Positions 9,126 to 19,643 of a DNA stretch of 64,000 nt are shown one piece after another. Position numbers and translations under genes: made by a program. How positions within the stretch are numbered: the stretch's first letter is position 1; each line of letters opens with the position of its first letter. The DNA is from CAVWDU01 sp963753815 (GTDB taxonomy: Bacteria > Pseudomonadota > Gammaproteobacteria > Pseudomonadales > Halieaceae): positions 744,001 to 808,000 of the forward strand of contig CAVWDU010000004.1 of assembly GCA_963753815.1 (NCBI GenBank), in the 5' to 3' direction. Under the pieces are notes generated by a model. That model saw nothing but the letters and a program-made list of their open reading frames with translations. It searched no databases and had not been told where the DNA came from.

Positions 9126-10142
9126 ACTTTACGGCCTCCAGAGTCAGGCGCCGGGTAGAGAGCAGGGCGCCACGGGCATCGTAGACGCTTTGCTGTGCAT
9201 CCAGCCCTGTCAACCCCTTGGCCTGTGATATCCACAGTAACTGCTCCCTGGAGATCGACTGGTCCCGCTTGTAATCGGCGTAAGAGACCAGGTAGGTGAA
9301 CTCGTCGACCACCGTTACCGGGTAAGCCATCAGATCGCCCGCCGGGGACTGCCGGTCGACGGGCTCACCGGTTTCAATCTCCCGGCTTCCGGAGGTGAGC
9401 GGGTCGAGGTATGCCCGCCCCACATGGCGGAAAAGGTTAGCTCCTCTGAGGCGAACGGCTCCAGCGGCACCGGCACGGCGGTCAAGCCTGTCGTGTTGGT
9501 CGCGGTGTTCAGCAACAGGTTTCCATACTCATCCGTTCGCAGGTGAATGCCGCCGACATCGTCCTGCCAGAATTGTATCGTCCATCGGAGCAGCCGCTCC
9601 TCGCCCGGTCCCCACACTACCAGTTCGGCCATGGACACCGGCATCGTTTCCTGCTCCAGCTCGGTAGGGAGAATTTTCAGGCGCGCGGTTACCTCTGTGA
9701 GGACCTCCGGAGACATGCCCTGCGTGTCGCTCAGGGCTCCCTCCAGCAGGGCAACATCTCCAGCGACATAGCGCCGTACTTCATCTTCGGGAAGGAACTG
9801 CGCTGTCAGGTAGAATTCCTCGTCGGACTCTATCAAGGCTGACAGGGCGGGGTGACCGACGGCGAAGCTGGCGTCGAGTACGCAGGACCCCAGGCTGCCA
9901 CCGCACAGGCCGCGGTAGCCGCGCTGCCAGCCGCTGAAGAGGTAGCCGGGGTCCGGCACCGCGGTAAATGTTTCCGCGAAATCGAAGCCTTCGACCTCGA
10001 TACTGCAGTCGCTACCGGCCTCGCACGTCAGGTTGCCGGGGTTGCTGGTGACGAAGCCTCCCTCGGGCACCGCAACGAGAATGCGACACCCGGTGAGGCA
10101 GAGGGTAGCAATAAGAAGATGGCAGATGTTTCTAAGAATCAT
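9115..10142 (-). CDS. Lipoprotein with InlB-B-like bacterial repeat, one frameshift
   Basis: The start is ATG 10142 with AAGAGG upstream. MILRNICHLLIATLCLTGC is a lipoprotein signal (Cys at residue 19). Residues about 28-85 (TSNPGNLTCEAGSDCSIEVE...PDPGYLFSGWQ) resemble the divergent InlB B-repeat / bacterial repeat module, with paired cysteines. A helical and beta-rich remainder follows. At about 9424 the frame must gain one base in a GGGG run to continue into YLDPLTSGSREIETGEPVD, ending in LTLEAVKFKY. The full protein is about 342 residues, outer-membrane or periplasmic, function unknown. It overlaps the convergent regulator gene by 11 bases. Confidence 0.65.
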
Positions 10143-10373
10143 GGCAAACCTCTTGTTAAGCTGTCCAAATACAGAGTCAGTGATCATATGGACGTACTGT
10201 AATCTGAGAGTAGAGACTCTCCCGCGTCGACTCAGTGACATTTCTCATTCGTTTGCCCGCGAGTTCACTCATGAGACGGATTATTGTTCTGAATCAATGT
10301 ATTCAGGGCGTGCTGTAACGGCGCGCCTGCATCGAGCGCGGATTCCGAACCAGGCGTTGACGGTGACAGTTAC

Positions 10374-10389
10374 GTCGAATATTCTCGAC
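10374..10389. promoter_or_regulatory. Candidate ArsR operator
   Basis: GTCGA-ATATTC-TCGAC is a 5-bp-arm inverted repeat ending 2 bases before the arsR ATG. The position would let ArsR block transcription of its own operon. No Shine-Dalgarno sequence is visible here, so translation may begin close to the transcript 5' end. Confidence 0.4.
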
Positions 10390-10391
10390 AT

Positions 10392-10730
10392 ATGGAATTA
10401 AGCAGCGCAGGCAGGGCCCTCGGCGCACTCTCCCAGGAAACCCGGCTGGCAGCCTTCCGGCTGCTGGTGCGAGCGGGCAAGGACGGTATAGCAGCGGGTG
10501 AGATCGCCCGCGCGCTGTCGGTTCCGCACAATACGCTGTCATCGCACCTGGCTATTCTGGTCAACGCTGGACTGGCCGGCTCACGGCGGGAAGGGCGCTC
10601 GGTCATCTACAGGGTTGACCTCGATGGCACGCGGGCCCTGCTGTCGTTCCTGGTCGAGGATTGCTGCCAGGGCCGTCCGGAGGACTGCGCCCCGGCGCTC
10701 GAAAGTGTGCTTCCTGCTTGCTGCGCTTGA
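10392..10730 (+). CDS. arsR: ArsR-family metalloregulatory repressor
   Basis: A 112-residue winged-helix protein. The HTH runs through GEIARALSVPHNTLSSHLAIL and the wing through GSRREGRSVIYRV. The C-terminal DCCQGRPEDC and final ACC give clustered cysteines suitable for As(III) binding, as in the subgroup lacking the classic ELCVCDL site. It starts a cluster with an arsenate reductase and an ACR3 transporter, so its likely role is arsenite-responsive repression of that operon. Confidence 0.9.
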   Translation: MELSSAGRALGALSQETRLAAFRLLVRAGKDGIAAGEIARALSVPHNTLSSHLAILVNAGLAGSRREGRSVIYRVDLDGTRALLSFLVEDCCQGRPEDCAPALESVLPACCA

Positions 10731-10739
10731 GATCTACGT

Positions 10740-11168
10740 ATGAATGACAGTCATCCAAAGCGCAGGGTCCTGGTTCTGTGCACCGGCAATTCCTGCCGTT
10801 CCGTCATGGCCGAGGCGCTTATCAATCAGCTCGGGCAGGGCCTCTACGATGCGGTCAGTGCCGGGAGTGCACCTGCTGGTTACGTGCACCCCGGCTCGAT
10901 CGCTGCGCTGGAACGTCACGGCATCGACCCCGGCAGGCCTCACAGCAAGTCCTGGGACGAATTTGCGGATCAGCGTTTCGACCTGGTGATTACCGTGTGT
11001 GACCAGGCTGCCCGCGAGACCTGCCCGGTTTTCCCGGGAGGGTACCGCAAGCTCCACTGGAGCACGCCCGACCCGGCGGCCGCTACCGGTGATGAAACAG
11101 CCGTCGATGCAGCCTTTGACGAAGCTTTCGAGCTGTTGAAAACACGGGTAACCGAAGAACTACTATGA
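10740..11168 (+). CDS. arsC: Arsenate reductase, LMW-phosphatase fold
   Basis: A 142-residue protein with the phosphatase P-loop VLCTGNSCRS (nucleophile Cys within CTGNSCRS), a second cysteine in VTVCDQAARETCP (about Cys 82 and 89) and the conserved W-S-T-P-D segment (HWSTPDPAA). These fit the low-molecular-weight-phosphatase family of arsenate reductases, in which a Cys cascade reduces arsenate to arsenite in the cytoplasm. It begins 9 bases after arsR, and its stop overlaps the ACR3 ATG. Confidence 0.92.
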   Translation: MNDSHPKRRVLVLCTGNSCRSVMAEALINQLGQGLYDAVSAGSAPAGYVHPGSIAALERHGIDPGRPHSKSWDEFADQRFDLVITVCDQAARETCPVFPGGYRKLHWSTPDPAAATGDETAVDAAFDEAFELLKTRVTEELL

Positions 11169-12235
11169 ACGCGAGTGAAAATGCGGTGGATACACCGCCT
11201 GCCATGGGGCTCTTCGAGCGCTACCTGTCGGTCTGGGTGGGACTGTGCATCGTCGCGGGTGTGGGGCTCGGCGCTGTCTCCGGGCGCTGTTTCAGTTCTC
11301 GCCGGGGTGGAGTACGCCAGCGTCAATCTCGTGGTTGCGGTTCTGATCTGGGTGATGATCTACCCGATGATGGTGAACGTCGATTTTGCCTCACTGCGTG
11401 ACGTCGGTCAGAAACCCAAGGGACTGTGCATCACCCTGGTGGTCAACTGGTTGATCAAGCCGTTCACGATGGCGGCACTGGGCGTGCTGTTTTTCGAGTA
11501 CCTGTTTGCCGGCCTGGTCGATCCGCAGGACGGCGCGGCGAATACATCGCCGGCATGATACTGCTGGGCGTGGCGCCCGTGTACCGCAATGGTATTCGTC
11601 TGGAGCCAGCTGGTGAGAGGCGATGCCAACTACACGCTGGTGCAGGTGTCGGTCAACGACATCATCATGGTCTTCGCTTTCGCGCCGATTGCCGCATTCC
11701 TGCTCGGGGTGACCGATATCGTGGTGCCCTGGGAGACATTGCTGCTGTCTGTGGTGCTGTACGTGGTGATCCCGCTGGTGGCCGGCACGCTCACCCGCAG
11801 GTGGCTGGACGCCGCGCGGCAATCACGAAGCGATCGTTAGCATTCACGCGCGGTTAAAGCCCTTCTCGATCATGGGACTGCTGGCGACGGTGGTCCTGTT
11901 GTTCGGGTTTCCAGGCCGAGACCATACTCGGCAGACCGATGGTGATCGCTCTGATCGCGGTACCGCTGCTGATCCAGAGCCTATGGCATATTCGTCGCTG
12001 GCCTTCGGCTGCGGCCTAGCTGTGGCGGGTTCCGTTCGACATCGCTGCTCCCGCCGCCTTGATCGGCACGTCCAACTTCTTCGAACTGGCGGTCGCCGTC
12101 GCCATCAGCCTGTTCGGGCTGAACTCCGGCGCGGCGCTGGCGACCGTCGTCGGCGTGCTGGTGGAGGTGCCGGTCATGCTGTCGCTCGTGAGTCTCGCGA
12201 ACAGCCTGCGACCGCGTTTCGCCCGGGGCGAGTAA
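11165..12235 (+). pseudogene. acr3: ACR3-type arsenite efflux permease, multiple frameshifts
   Basis: Read across frames, the locus encodes a complete ACR3 carrier of about 350 residues. In order: MGLFERYLSVWVGLCIVAGV; VNLVVAVLIWVMIYPMMVN; GLCITLVVNWLIKPFTM; EYIAGMILLGVAP; MVFVWSQLVRGDANYTL; VNDIIMVFAFAPIAAFLLGV; RPMVIALIAVPLLIQS; and a near-perfect C-terminus, TSNFFELAVAVAISLFGLN. At least five indels are needed (near 11286, 11537, 11580, 11820, 11911, 11975). Removing one G near 11580 restores APCTAMV with the essential family cysteine. Single extra bases in C or G runs recur, which suggests sequence error. ATGA coupling to arsC and the intact neighbours argue that the cluster works if so. 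Confidence 0.8.
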
Positions 12236-12304
12236 CAGGGTTGCCGGGCTCGGCTGTCGCAGGTTCGACATTGGCATCGAACGCGGGGCTGATGGCGTGC
12301 CGCG

Positions 12305-12706
12305 TCATCGCGAATCGCGCTTGAAAGAGGGACGCACCCACCACCAGGTAGCCATCACCAATAGGCCAAAAACTGTATAGCCCGCGGTGAACACCCACTC
12401 CGGCAGGTCGTGGTACAGCAGTGTGTCCAGCCAGTGGCCGATAAACGTGCCGGGGTAAGCGGAGTCGCCCGATTGCCGTCGGAGAGCATTTTCCCAGAGT
12501 GTCAGCGGGCAGATCTGCCCCGCCCAGGCTTGCAGGGCGACGATAATGATGGCGCCGAGATGAGCGAGCCGGAACCAGGGATTACGGACCCACTGCCACT
12601 CGCGCCAGCCTCCCACGATCACGAGTGGCAATCCCAGTGCCACGAAGGCTACAAACAACGCATGCAACACCAGCAGTGCGTCGGCGGCAATGGCGTGGGT
12701 GTTCAT
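12305..12706 (-). CDS. DUF2784 family inner-membrane protein
   Basis: A 133-residue protein with about four hydrophobic segments. The family pattern is recognisable: LHALFVAFVALGLPLVIVGG, R-N-P-W-F-R-L-A-H-L, then GQICPLTLWENALR and a final YTVFGLLVMATWWWVRP. Function is unknown; members are small integral membrane proteins. It ends a minus-strand pair with the carbonic anhydrase 6 bases upstream and may be cotranscribed with it. Confidence 0.88.
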   Translation of the reverse strand: MNTHAIAADALLVLHALFVAFVALGLPLVIVGGWREWQWVRNPWFRLAHLGAIIIVALQAWAGQICPLTLWENALRRQSGDSAYPGTFIGHWLDTLLYHDLPEWVFTAGYTVFGLLVMATWWWVRPSFKRDSR

Positions 12707-12712
12707 CCTGTC

Positions 12713-13624
12713 TCACTTCTGCGCGTACCTCACCTTGTGATGGGCCGTCGGCAGCAATGGCGGCCGATTGTTGGCGAAGCCGACGTCGAGCTTCGCCTCC
12801 TGCAATGATTGGTAGGTTGCGGTCGACACGACCAGGGGTTCGGCGACGACCACCCATTCCACCGTCTCGGAGCAGGGTGGCGTGGTCAGCGAGCCCTGGT
12901 AGCGCCAGTAGTGGTTCCTGCCCGGGATGAGATCACCGATGCTGGTGTTTACCGGTTGCCCCGGTTTGGTCGCAACGCCTTTGTAATTCTGCACCATGTT
13001 GCCGAACAAGCGTTCCGTTACCGGCAATGGGCCGCGCTGATCGGTTACGTCCACGAACACCCCGACCACGGCCAGTCGGTTGCTGTCGACGCTGCCGTCG
13101 TCGTTCACCGCGGCGTGTACAAAGTGGATCTCGGCCGGGTAGTTACGGGTACCGGCCCGGTCGCCACCAATTACGTGCTCACTGGGTGTGTGGATATGGA
13201 ACTGTAACAGCCGGTATTCCTGCCCGGAGATGCGCATGGTGCGAACGGAGCCCTCGGCCATCGTGGCCTGGACGGTATGACAGTTATGCTCTATGACAAC
13301 CGCGGTTTTTTCATTCCCCGCGAATTCGATGCCTTCGTCGCCGCCAGCGGGGAGGGTATCGCCGGCGGGCAGTTCGATCGGTGACTGGCGGTTCATCGGC
13401 GCCAGCGAGCGGCCGCAGGCCGCGTATTCCTGGCCCCAGTCGTTCGGCAGCAGGATTTCCTCGCGATTGCCGTTGAGTTCGCGTGATACCTGGCCGTAAT
13501 AACCCCAGGTGCTGTCCGAGTGAGACACGCAGGAACGCGTGCTGGTATTGAAATTGAGTATCTCTTCGGCAACGGCGCCGGTGCTCGCCAGAGCGATGGC
13601 AGTGAAAATGACGCGGGTGATCAT
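12713..13624 (-). CDS. Alpha-class carbonic anhydrase, exported
   Basis: A 303-residue protein with a signal peptide (MITRVIFTAIALASTGAVAEE). The alpha-carbonic-anhydrase core is clear: zinc-ligand strands LQFHIHTPSEH and AEIHFVHA (three His), the YQGSLTTPPCSETVEWVV substrate-pocket strand, and NRPP near the C-terminus. It should hydrate CO2 in the periplasm. Cysteines near residues 32 and 115 may form disulfides. It is longer than typical periplasmic bacterial forms because of about 60 extra residues ahead of the core (STWGYYGQVSRELNG...). Confidence 0.93.
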   Translation of the reverse strand: MITRVIFTAIALASTGAVAEEILNFNTSTRSCVSHSDSTWGYYGQVSRELNGNREEILLPNDWGQEYAACGRSLAPMNRQSPIELPAGDTLPAGGDEGIEFAGNEKTAVVIEHNCHTVQATMAEGSVRTMRISGQEYRLLQFHIHTPSEHVIGGDRAGTRNYPAEIHFVHAAVNDDGSVDSNRLAVVGVFVDVTDQRGPLPVTERLFGNMVQNYKGVATKPGQPVNTSIGDLIPGRNHYWRYQGSLTTPPCSETVEWVVVAEPLVVSTATYQSLQEAKLDVGFANNRPPLLPTAHHKVRYAQK

Positions 13625-13834
13625 GCTGCGGCTTCTTTTATGCGTTTTATTGGGTGGGGGACTAATTTAACCACGTCGTGTGCCGTGGCACCACAGCCAG
13701 AAAGCGACACCTCTGGCAGTCTCGTGCGCGGCCGACTAGACTGAAATGGGGATGCCGGAGAGCCTGGAAAGCCCAGGCCAGACGCCGGCATGCAAAGTAA
13801 GACCTGATCATGGTGCGAGCGAAGGGCTGCCGAT

Positions 13835-16800
13835 GTGGAAGCCAGCGACTCCGGCAATAACGACAACCACGCCAGGCGCGCGAAGCTGCCACGCGTAAAG
13901 GGGTGGTTCGTCCTGCTGCTGGGTTTCGTGATCGGTGCCGGCTATCTCTATTACCTGCATCTCGAGCATCGCAAGCAGTTCATCAACAGCTACTACTTTC
14001 GCACGCTGCAGGAGGCGGCGACTGAGCTCAATAATAATCTCGATCAGGTGGTCAGCCTGCATCGCTATGAGGAAAGTGAGTCGACGATTCTCTCGATTTT
14101 CCCCAGTTACCGGGCACTGGGGGGCGAGGACGAGGCGGCAAAGAGCAAGCCAGATGGGGAGGGACCCTGCAAGCCCGGATCGGACAGCCTCGCGAAACTG
14201 CTGCGAATATTTTCCCTGCCAAATGAGAGTGACGAAAAAGATGCAGCTGGCAAGGATAAGCCTGCCCCCGTAACGTGTCGAGCAATCCCCCTCCAGCGAC
14301 ACGGACAGCGAGTCGGCTAATCATACCTATTCGCTGGAGGCGAACCGGCTGAAGATTTCCGGACCCAGGGGCGAATTCACGGTCGACATGGCAGAGATCC
14401 TGCCGGCGACTCACGAGGACTTCTCCCACTACGTGATAGCCGACACCCGTGACAATGTGCTCGCCACCAGCCTCGGGGCCTCAGGCCTGTCACTGATCAA
14501 CACCCGGTTCATCAGTCGCGCGATTCAACAGCGCGAAAACGAGGACTGGCTCAAGCTCGCATCCCGCCAGGAAATCGGTACCAGCGACGCGACAGGGTCG
14601 ATGCCGGGTTACAGCACGCAGATAGAATTGCAACTGAGTACGGGAAAGTCCACGGTGTTCGTGCTGCCGTTCCTGCTGCACCACGACGTGGTGCTATCCG
14701 CGCCAGACGCCACTTCCTCTGCCGCCGACCCTGACAGGGGGCGTCGCCAATCTCCGCGGCGCGCCCGTGTATCTTCTCGGCATTCAGCCGGAGTCAGCAA
14801 GCGATGCCTACGAAAACAAGCGCTGGAATTTCAGCCTGCTGCTGTTGTCGCTCTCGGCACTGGTGTTTCTCTGGTGCGCCACCCGGCTGCTGATGCTGTC
14901 GCGCCACCAACCCATCGGCGATATCTACTACCGGCTTATGGTCACCGCATCCTACCTGACCTTCATCCTGCTCGTTGCGCTGTTACTGGCGTTCGCACAG
15001 CGGGATGCCGCAATAGCGGTGAAGCAGGAGCGGGCGCTCACGGTATTAGGGGAGATCCGCGATGGTGTGGCCGACGACCTCAATCACATCCTGACACAGA
15101 TTGATGCGTTTCACCCGGTTTACGCCGCGCTGCTCAAGGACAACGAAAGGCAATGATTCGGCGTCGCCTGGAGTCGGAACGACAGCAGCGATACAGGCAC
15201 AGGGAATGTTACGCAAAACTCGCCGACGGTGAGCTCAAAGCACAAACGCGCGAGTGCTGGGAGTCGAATTGCTCGGCAACCACACGCTGGCAGTACCACG
15301 TTACTGATCAACGATTGCGGCGTATTGCGAACAGTGCCCCTGCAATCGTTGGTAGAGCTCGCTGGTCCATCGCCTTCGGCGCCGACGCTACCCCTGGCCG
15401 GAATCCCTGTCATTTCGTCATGACGGTTTCATGGAGGCAACGTCGGATCTCAAAGCGAACATAACCCAGAACGAATACACACTACCGCGTTTCAGCCTGA
15501 TCGATATCTTCGGCCCCGAAGCCGATGCCGTGGTCCGAACCACGGAGAACGGGGTAGTCGAGGTGAGCCAATCGTTCGGCAGGAATTCGGAGAGGCCTCC
15601 CGGGGGTGGGCGGGTGCTGAGTGTGTTCCTGATGAACGAGGAGGGACACCAGGTACTGCCGACGTTTTATTTCCGCGAATCGAACAAGCCGCCGCAGAGT
15701 TACTCCCTGGCCCACCGGCACTACTTTCGCAGAGTACGGGACCAGGCCGGCTGGCTCATCGAGCTGGATTGTCCCGCGGACGCTGGAACGCAAGGCTTGG
15801 AAACATCGGACTGGCCCGGCTCCGGTTACCTGGCCTGGGAGTGCGAGAATAACGCGAAATCCCTGACGATAGGCAATGTTTACATCCAGCGCCTGCTCAA
15901 CATCAACTCGGGAACCCGGGGAAGCACACTCGGTATGCCGCTGCGCTGGATCGAAGGCGGGGAGGAGAAAACCGATGCCCGCTATATCGTGGGTGCGGAT
16001 ATCGTGATACCCGCTCTGTCCTTCGGTAACGCGGGCCGGGCGAGCCTGTTGCAGGATGCGGTAGTCATGGTCATTGACCGCGTATCCGGCCAGGTTCTCT
16101 ATCACACCGATGCGGATCGCTCGATGGTGGAGAACCTCTACCAGGCGGGGCAGGGTGCCGCCGGCCTAGAGCTGCGGGTCAGCACCGGTCGTCTCGACGG
16201 TCGGGCCGTACCGGGTTATTACCACGGCAAACCTGGCGATTATCTCACAGGTCGGCCTGCCGATTGAGCAGTGGGCGACCGTCGCGTTTATTCCCGACAG
16301 CAGCACTGACAGCCTGATGACCAACGCTTTTCTGGCCAACGCGGCCGGTATGTCGCTGGCTATCACCCTGCTGGCGCTACTGGTCTATGTTGTTCGGCGC
16401 CGCCATGACAGCGAGTCACTGCGCAAGCGCTGGGATATGCCCCCGGCGTTGAACCGGCACAGCCTGATCCTGTTTGCCTCGATCCTCGTGGCCAGCGTCT
16501 ATGCCGGGTTTCGACTCGGGGGCGCGGTAGGCACCTATCTGTGGCTGGGCAGCAGCGGGCTCTCCGTATCATTCGCCTGTGGCCTGCTGGCGCTGGCCGC
16601 GGCGGTTGCCTGGGGGTTGCTGGTGCTGCACCGCCTGCGCCGGCAGCACGGTGATTCGACAGCCACCAGCCATGACGGCCGCAGTGCCGACGTAAAGCTG
16701 GCGGGACTTTTCCTGCTGTTCGGTTTCGGGTTGGCCTGCTACCTGCTCCGCGTCGGGGATGAGCCCGTAAACGAGCTGGATCGCTATTACGACTCCGTGT

Positions 16801-18633
16801 ACGAAGCCCGCCTCAACAAGGAGCGGCTTGAACTGCACAAGATTGCGCTCACGCGCTACCCCAATACCGTCAAGCTCGAGGGGCGTGACCCGTTGTCGCT
16901 GGTTGCGGTCGGTGACTGCTGGCGGGAAACGCTGGGCCAATCATCTGCAGATGTCAGGCGTCGCAGAAAGGCGTCTGGCGCGAGACCCGGGCAGGGCTCC
17001 CGGTACGTGCTGCCGGGCGCCGTCGGCACCTTCAGCCGGTACACGGCCACTACAGAGCCCTATGACTGGGTGCGACGGTATCTGCTGGGGCTGGAACCGC
17101 GGGCTTCAATGCGGGGCATGCCATCGAGGTCGGCAGAAGCGACGCGAGATCAGGGGCAAGGCAAAGCACAAGAGCGGGCGTGTGACCGCGCAATCGACGG
17201 CACTCACGGTTCAGACGCGTTGACCGTCGCGCGCTTTGTCGGTGTCCACACGGCTCTGTTTTTGCTGCTGTGCGCGCTCTGGTACCTGTTTTACCGCTGG
17301 ATCCTGAATGCTCGACTGGTTGGCGCGCCCGGATTGTTTGAGCACCTGCGGGTGATCGTCAGCCGCAACGTCCCGGAGAGAACCTACTCACCCCGACCCG
17401 GGCTGGTGCTGGACCTGCATTGCAAGCAGGATTCCGGCGAGGACCTGGCGAGCCTGTTACATCGCCACACCCGCGCCGAAGCTGTCGATCGCAGCGGTGG
17501 ACCTGCGCCCGCCAGCGAGCCTGTATCCTTCGCCACTCCGGGTCTGCGCCTGCTGCTGCGTGAGTGTCCGTGGCTGGCCCCGCAGGGGGAAGAGAACGAT
17601 TTCTTGCCCGGTGTCAAAATCAGGGTGTTTGAGGCAAAGCGGGGCCCGGAGCGACAGGACGGGGAGCCCCGGCAGCGAGATGGACTGGGGATTCATCTCT
17701 CCGCCCTCGATTCCTCGCTGTCACAGTCGGCGTCCCGCGAAGCACTGTTGCGCGTCATCCGGCGACTCAAGGCGGCGCAGGTTCGGGGTGAGCTGGCCGA
17801 GCTGCGCATCGGCGTGGACTTTCACAGCTACGAGGCGCTGTTGTTGAAAGCCCATAATATCGAGTCCGAGCGCGAGCCGATGACTGACCTCGAATTCACG
17901 CGCTGGGCGGAGACACTGATGGATTTCAGCGTTGACCTGCCCACAGACCTCACCCGCGAGGTGTGCCCGGCGTTCCTGCTGTACGAGTGCGGAACCCTTG
18001 GCGCTGGCGATGATGATCGCGTCGGTGAGGATGATAGCGATGGCGATTCGGGCACCGGCCTGCTTCGCGGGCTGGCGGACGAGTTTCCTGAGGCAGCGGC
18101 CAGGAGACGCTGTCAGCGCCACCTGGCGTCAGCGACGTCGCTGGCTATCGCTCCGGGATGTGACCAAAACCGGGCGCGAGTGGGCGACCGTTAACTGCAT
18201 TCTCCTGAAGGCCGGCGCGCTGTTTCGCTACAAGTGGGAGAACTGCTCCAATGCCGAGAAGCTGGCGCTTTACTACCTGGCAAAGCGGTGGCGGATCAAC
18301 GCCGCTAACGCACAACTTCTGGAGCAACTGGCCCTGCAGGGACTGATCCGCGTGGACCATGGCCGGGTGCGGATCGTCAACAACAGTTTTGCCTATTTCG
18401 TGCGTCACGCGGAGGACGCGCCGACCCTCAAGCACCTGGTGGACCTAGGCGAAGACGGCGTCTGGCAGGAGTATCGCCTGCCGGTCACCCTGGTAGTGCT
18501 GTTGTTGCTCGGCGGGATCGCGCTGACCTCAGGCAACTCACTCTACGTCGTGGTCGCGAGCCTCCTCGGCTTGCTGGGTACCATAGGCAGCCTCACCAGC
18601 AGTGCCCGGTTGATCAGGGAAAACCTGCGGTGA
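13835..18633 (+). pseudogene. Very large multi-spanning membrane protein of unknown family, frames broken repeatedly
   Basis: It starts at GTG 13835 (AAGGG upstream) and ends at TGA 18633. About 1,590 codons of coherent protein are spread over at least six frame changes (near 14275, 14715, 15160, 15430, 16200, 18110; possibly 16945). Order: membrane anchor (WFVLLLGFVIGAGYLYYL); extracytoplasmic domain; membrane pair near 14830 and 14950; a second extracytoplasmic domain of 350-400 residues (YTLPRFSLIDIFGPEADAVV); four membrane segments from 16340 to 16760; another near 17250; a cytosolic region (17350-18470) ending in a winged-helix-like stretch (SNAEKLALYYLAKR...LLEQLALQGLIRV); and two final membrane segments. 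No P-loop or kinase motif is visible. The layout resembles Cache-like sensors feeding a cytosolic domain, but I cannot name a family. It could be two genes. Confidence 0.5.
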
Positions 18634-18659
18634 CCGGGGTGCCGTCCCTGGGGTAGGGC

Positions 18660-19469
18660 TCACCCCTCAGCGTCTGCGCCCGCGTCAAAAATCTCCTTGA
18701 ACAGCGCCTGGGTTTTGGTCCACGAGTCCTTGTCTGCCTCGGCATCGTAGGCGAGCGGCATGTTGAATTTCTTGCCGAAGGCATCCGCGCCCGGGTTGGT
18801 GAAGCTGTGCACCGCTCCCGGGTAGTTCACCAGCTCGTACTGTACGCCAGCCGCGTCCATCTCCGCTTTGAACTGGTCAATCTGCTCCGTGCTGACCATC
18901 GGGTCTTCCGCACCATTGAACACCAGCACCCGCGCCGTGACGACTCCCGGACGCGCCGGCTCCGGCGTGGCCAGGCTGCCGTGATAGCTGACGACCGCGT
19001 CGACATCCACGCCCTGGCGGGCCATGTTCAGCACGATCCCGCCGCCGAAACAGTAACCGATGGCGGCCACTTTGGAAGCGTCCACAGTGGGGTGATCGCG
19101 CAGGGCTGCCAGAGCGGCTTCGAAACGCGCCCTGGCGAGGGGCAGGTTGGCACCGACTGCACTGGCAAACTTGCCGGCGTCTTCCGGATGATCGGCGGTC
19201 TTGCCGTCGCCGTACATGTCTACGGCGAGTGCGGTGTAGCCCAGCTCCGCCAGCATCTCTGCCCGCCGCCGGGCATAGTCGTTGTGTCCCCACCACTCGT
19301 GGACCACGAGGATGCCCGGGCGCTTGCCGTCGACGGCGTCATCCCAGGCCAGCATGCCCTGCATGTTTACACCGTCGGCGGTATAGGCCGCGTCGCGGGT
19401 CACGACCTCCGAGGCGGCGGGAAACGCGATGAAGAGGCTGCTCAAAAGCAGTAGTGTTTTTGGGTGCAT
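18660..19469 (-). CDS. Dienelactone hydrolase family protein, exported
   Basis: A 269-residue protein with a signal peptide (MHPKTLLLLSSLFIAFPAASE). The fold is alpha/beta hydrolase with dienelactone-hydrolase features: VVHEWWGHNDYARRRAEML, nucleophile Cys in GYCFGGG, acid Asp in GAEDPMV, catalytic His in AVHSFTNPGAD. The start at 19469 has GGAG 7 bases upstream. Signal-bearing members are common in marine gammaproteobacteria and their substrates are mostly unknown. It is divergent from the metallo-beta-lactamase gene. Confidence 0.92.
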   Translation of the reverse strand: MHPKTLLLLSSLFIAFPAASEVVTRDAAYTADGVNMQGMLAWDDAVDGKRPGILVVHEWWGHNDYARRRAEMLAELGYTALAVDMYGDGKTADHPEDAGKFASAVGANLPLARARFEAALAALRDHPTVDASKVAAIGYCFGGGIVLNMARQGVDVDAVVSYHGSLATPEPARPGVVTARVLVFNGAEDPMVSTEQIDQFKAEMDAAGVQYELVNYPGAVHSFTNPGADAFGKKFNMPLAYDAEADKDSWTKTQALFKEIFDAGADAEG

Positions 19470-19643
19470 AACGGTACTCCATGGAAAGGTACTGCCATGG
19501 ATAGCAATAGCTGCGGTAATCGTCAACCCGACGCCGTGCCTGTCTTGTCTCTGCTGGCCTGTCAGGCGAAGGCTTATTCCGCGTCCGACAGACTGCCAGC
19601 CTGGCGTATACTGGCAGGACTATGGCGATTAACGAGGCGTTCG

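Noticed and set aside
19464..19643. 60-residue N-terminal extension of the metallo-beta-lactamase-fold protein
   Set aside because: It would start inside the divergent gene's promoter and bury the signal peptide; GAGG supports ATG 19644.
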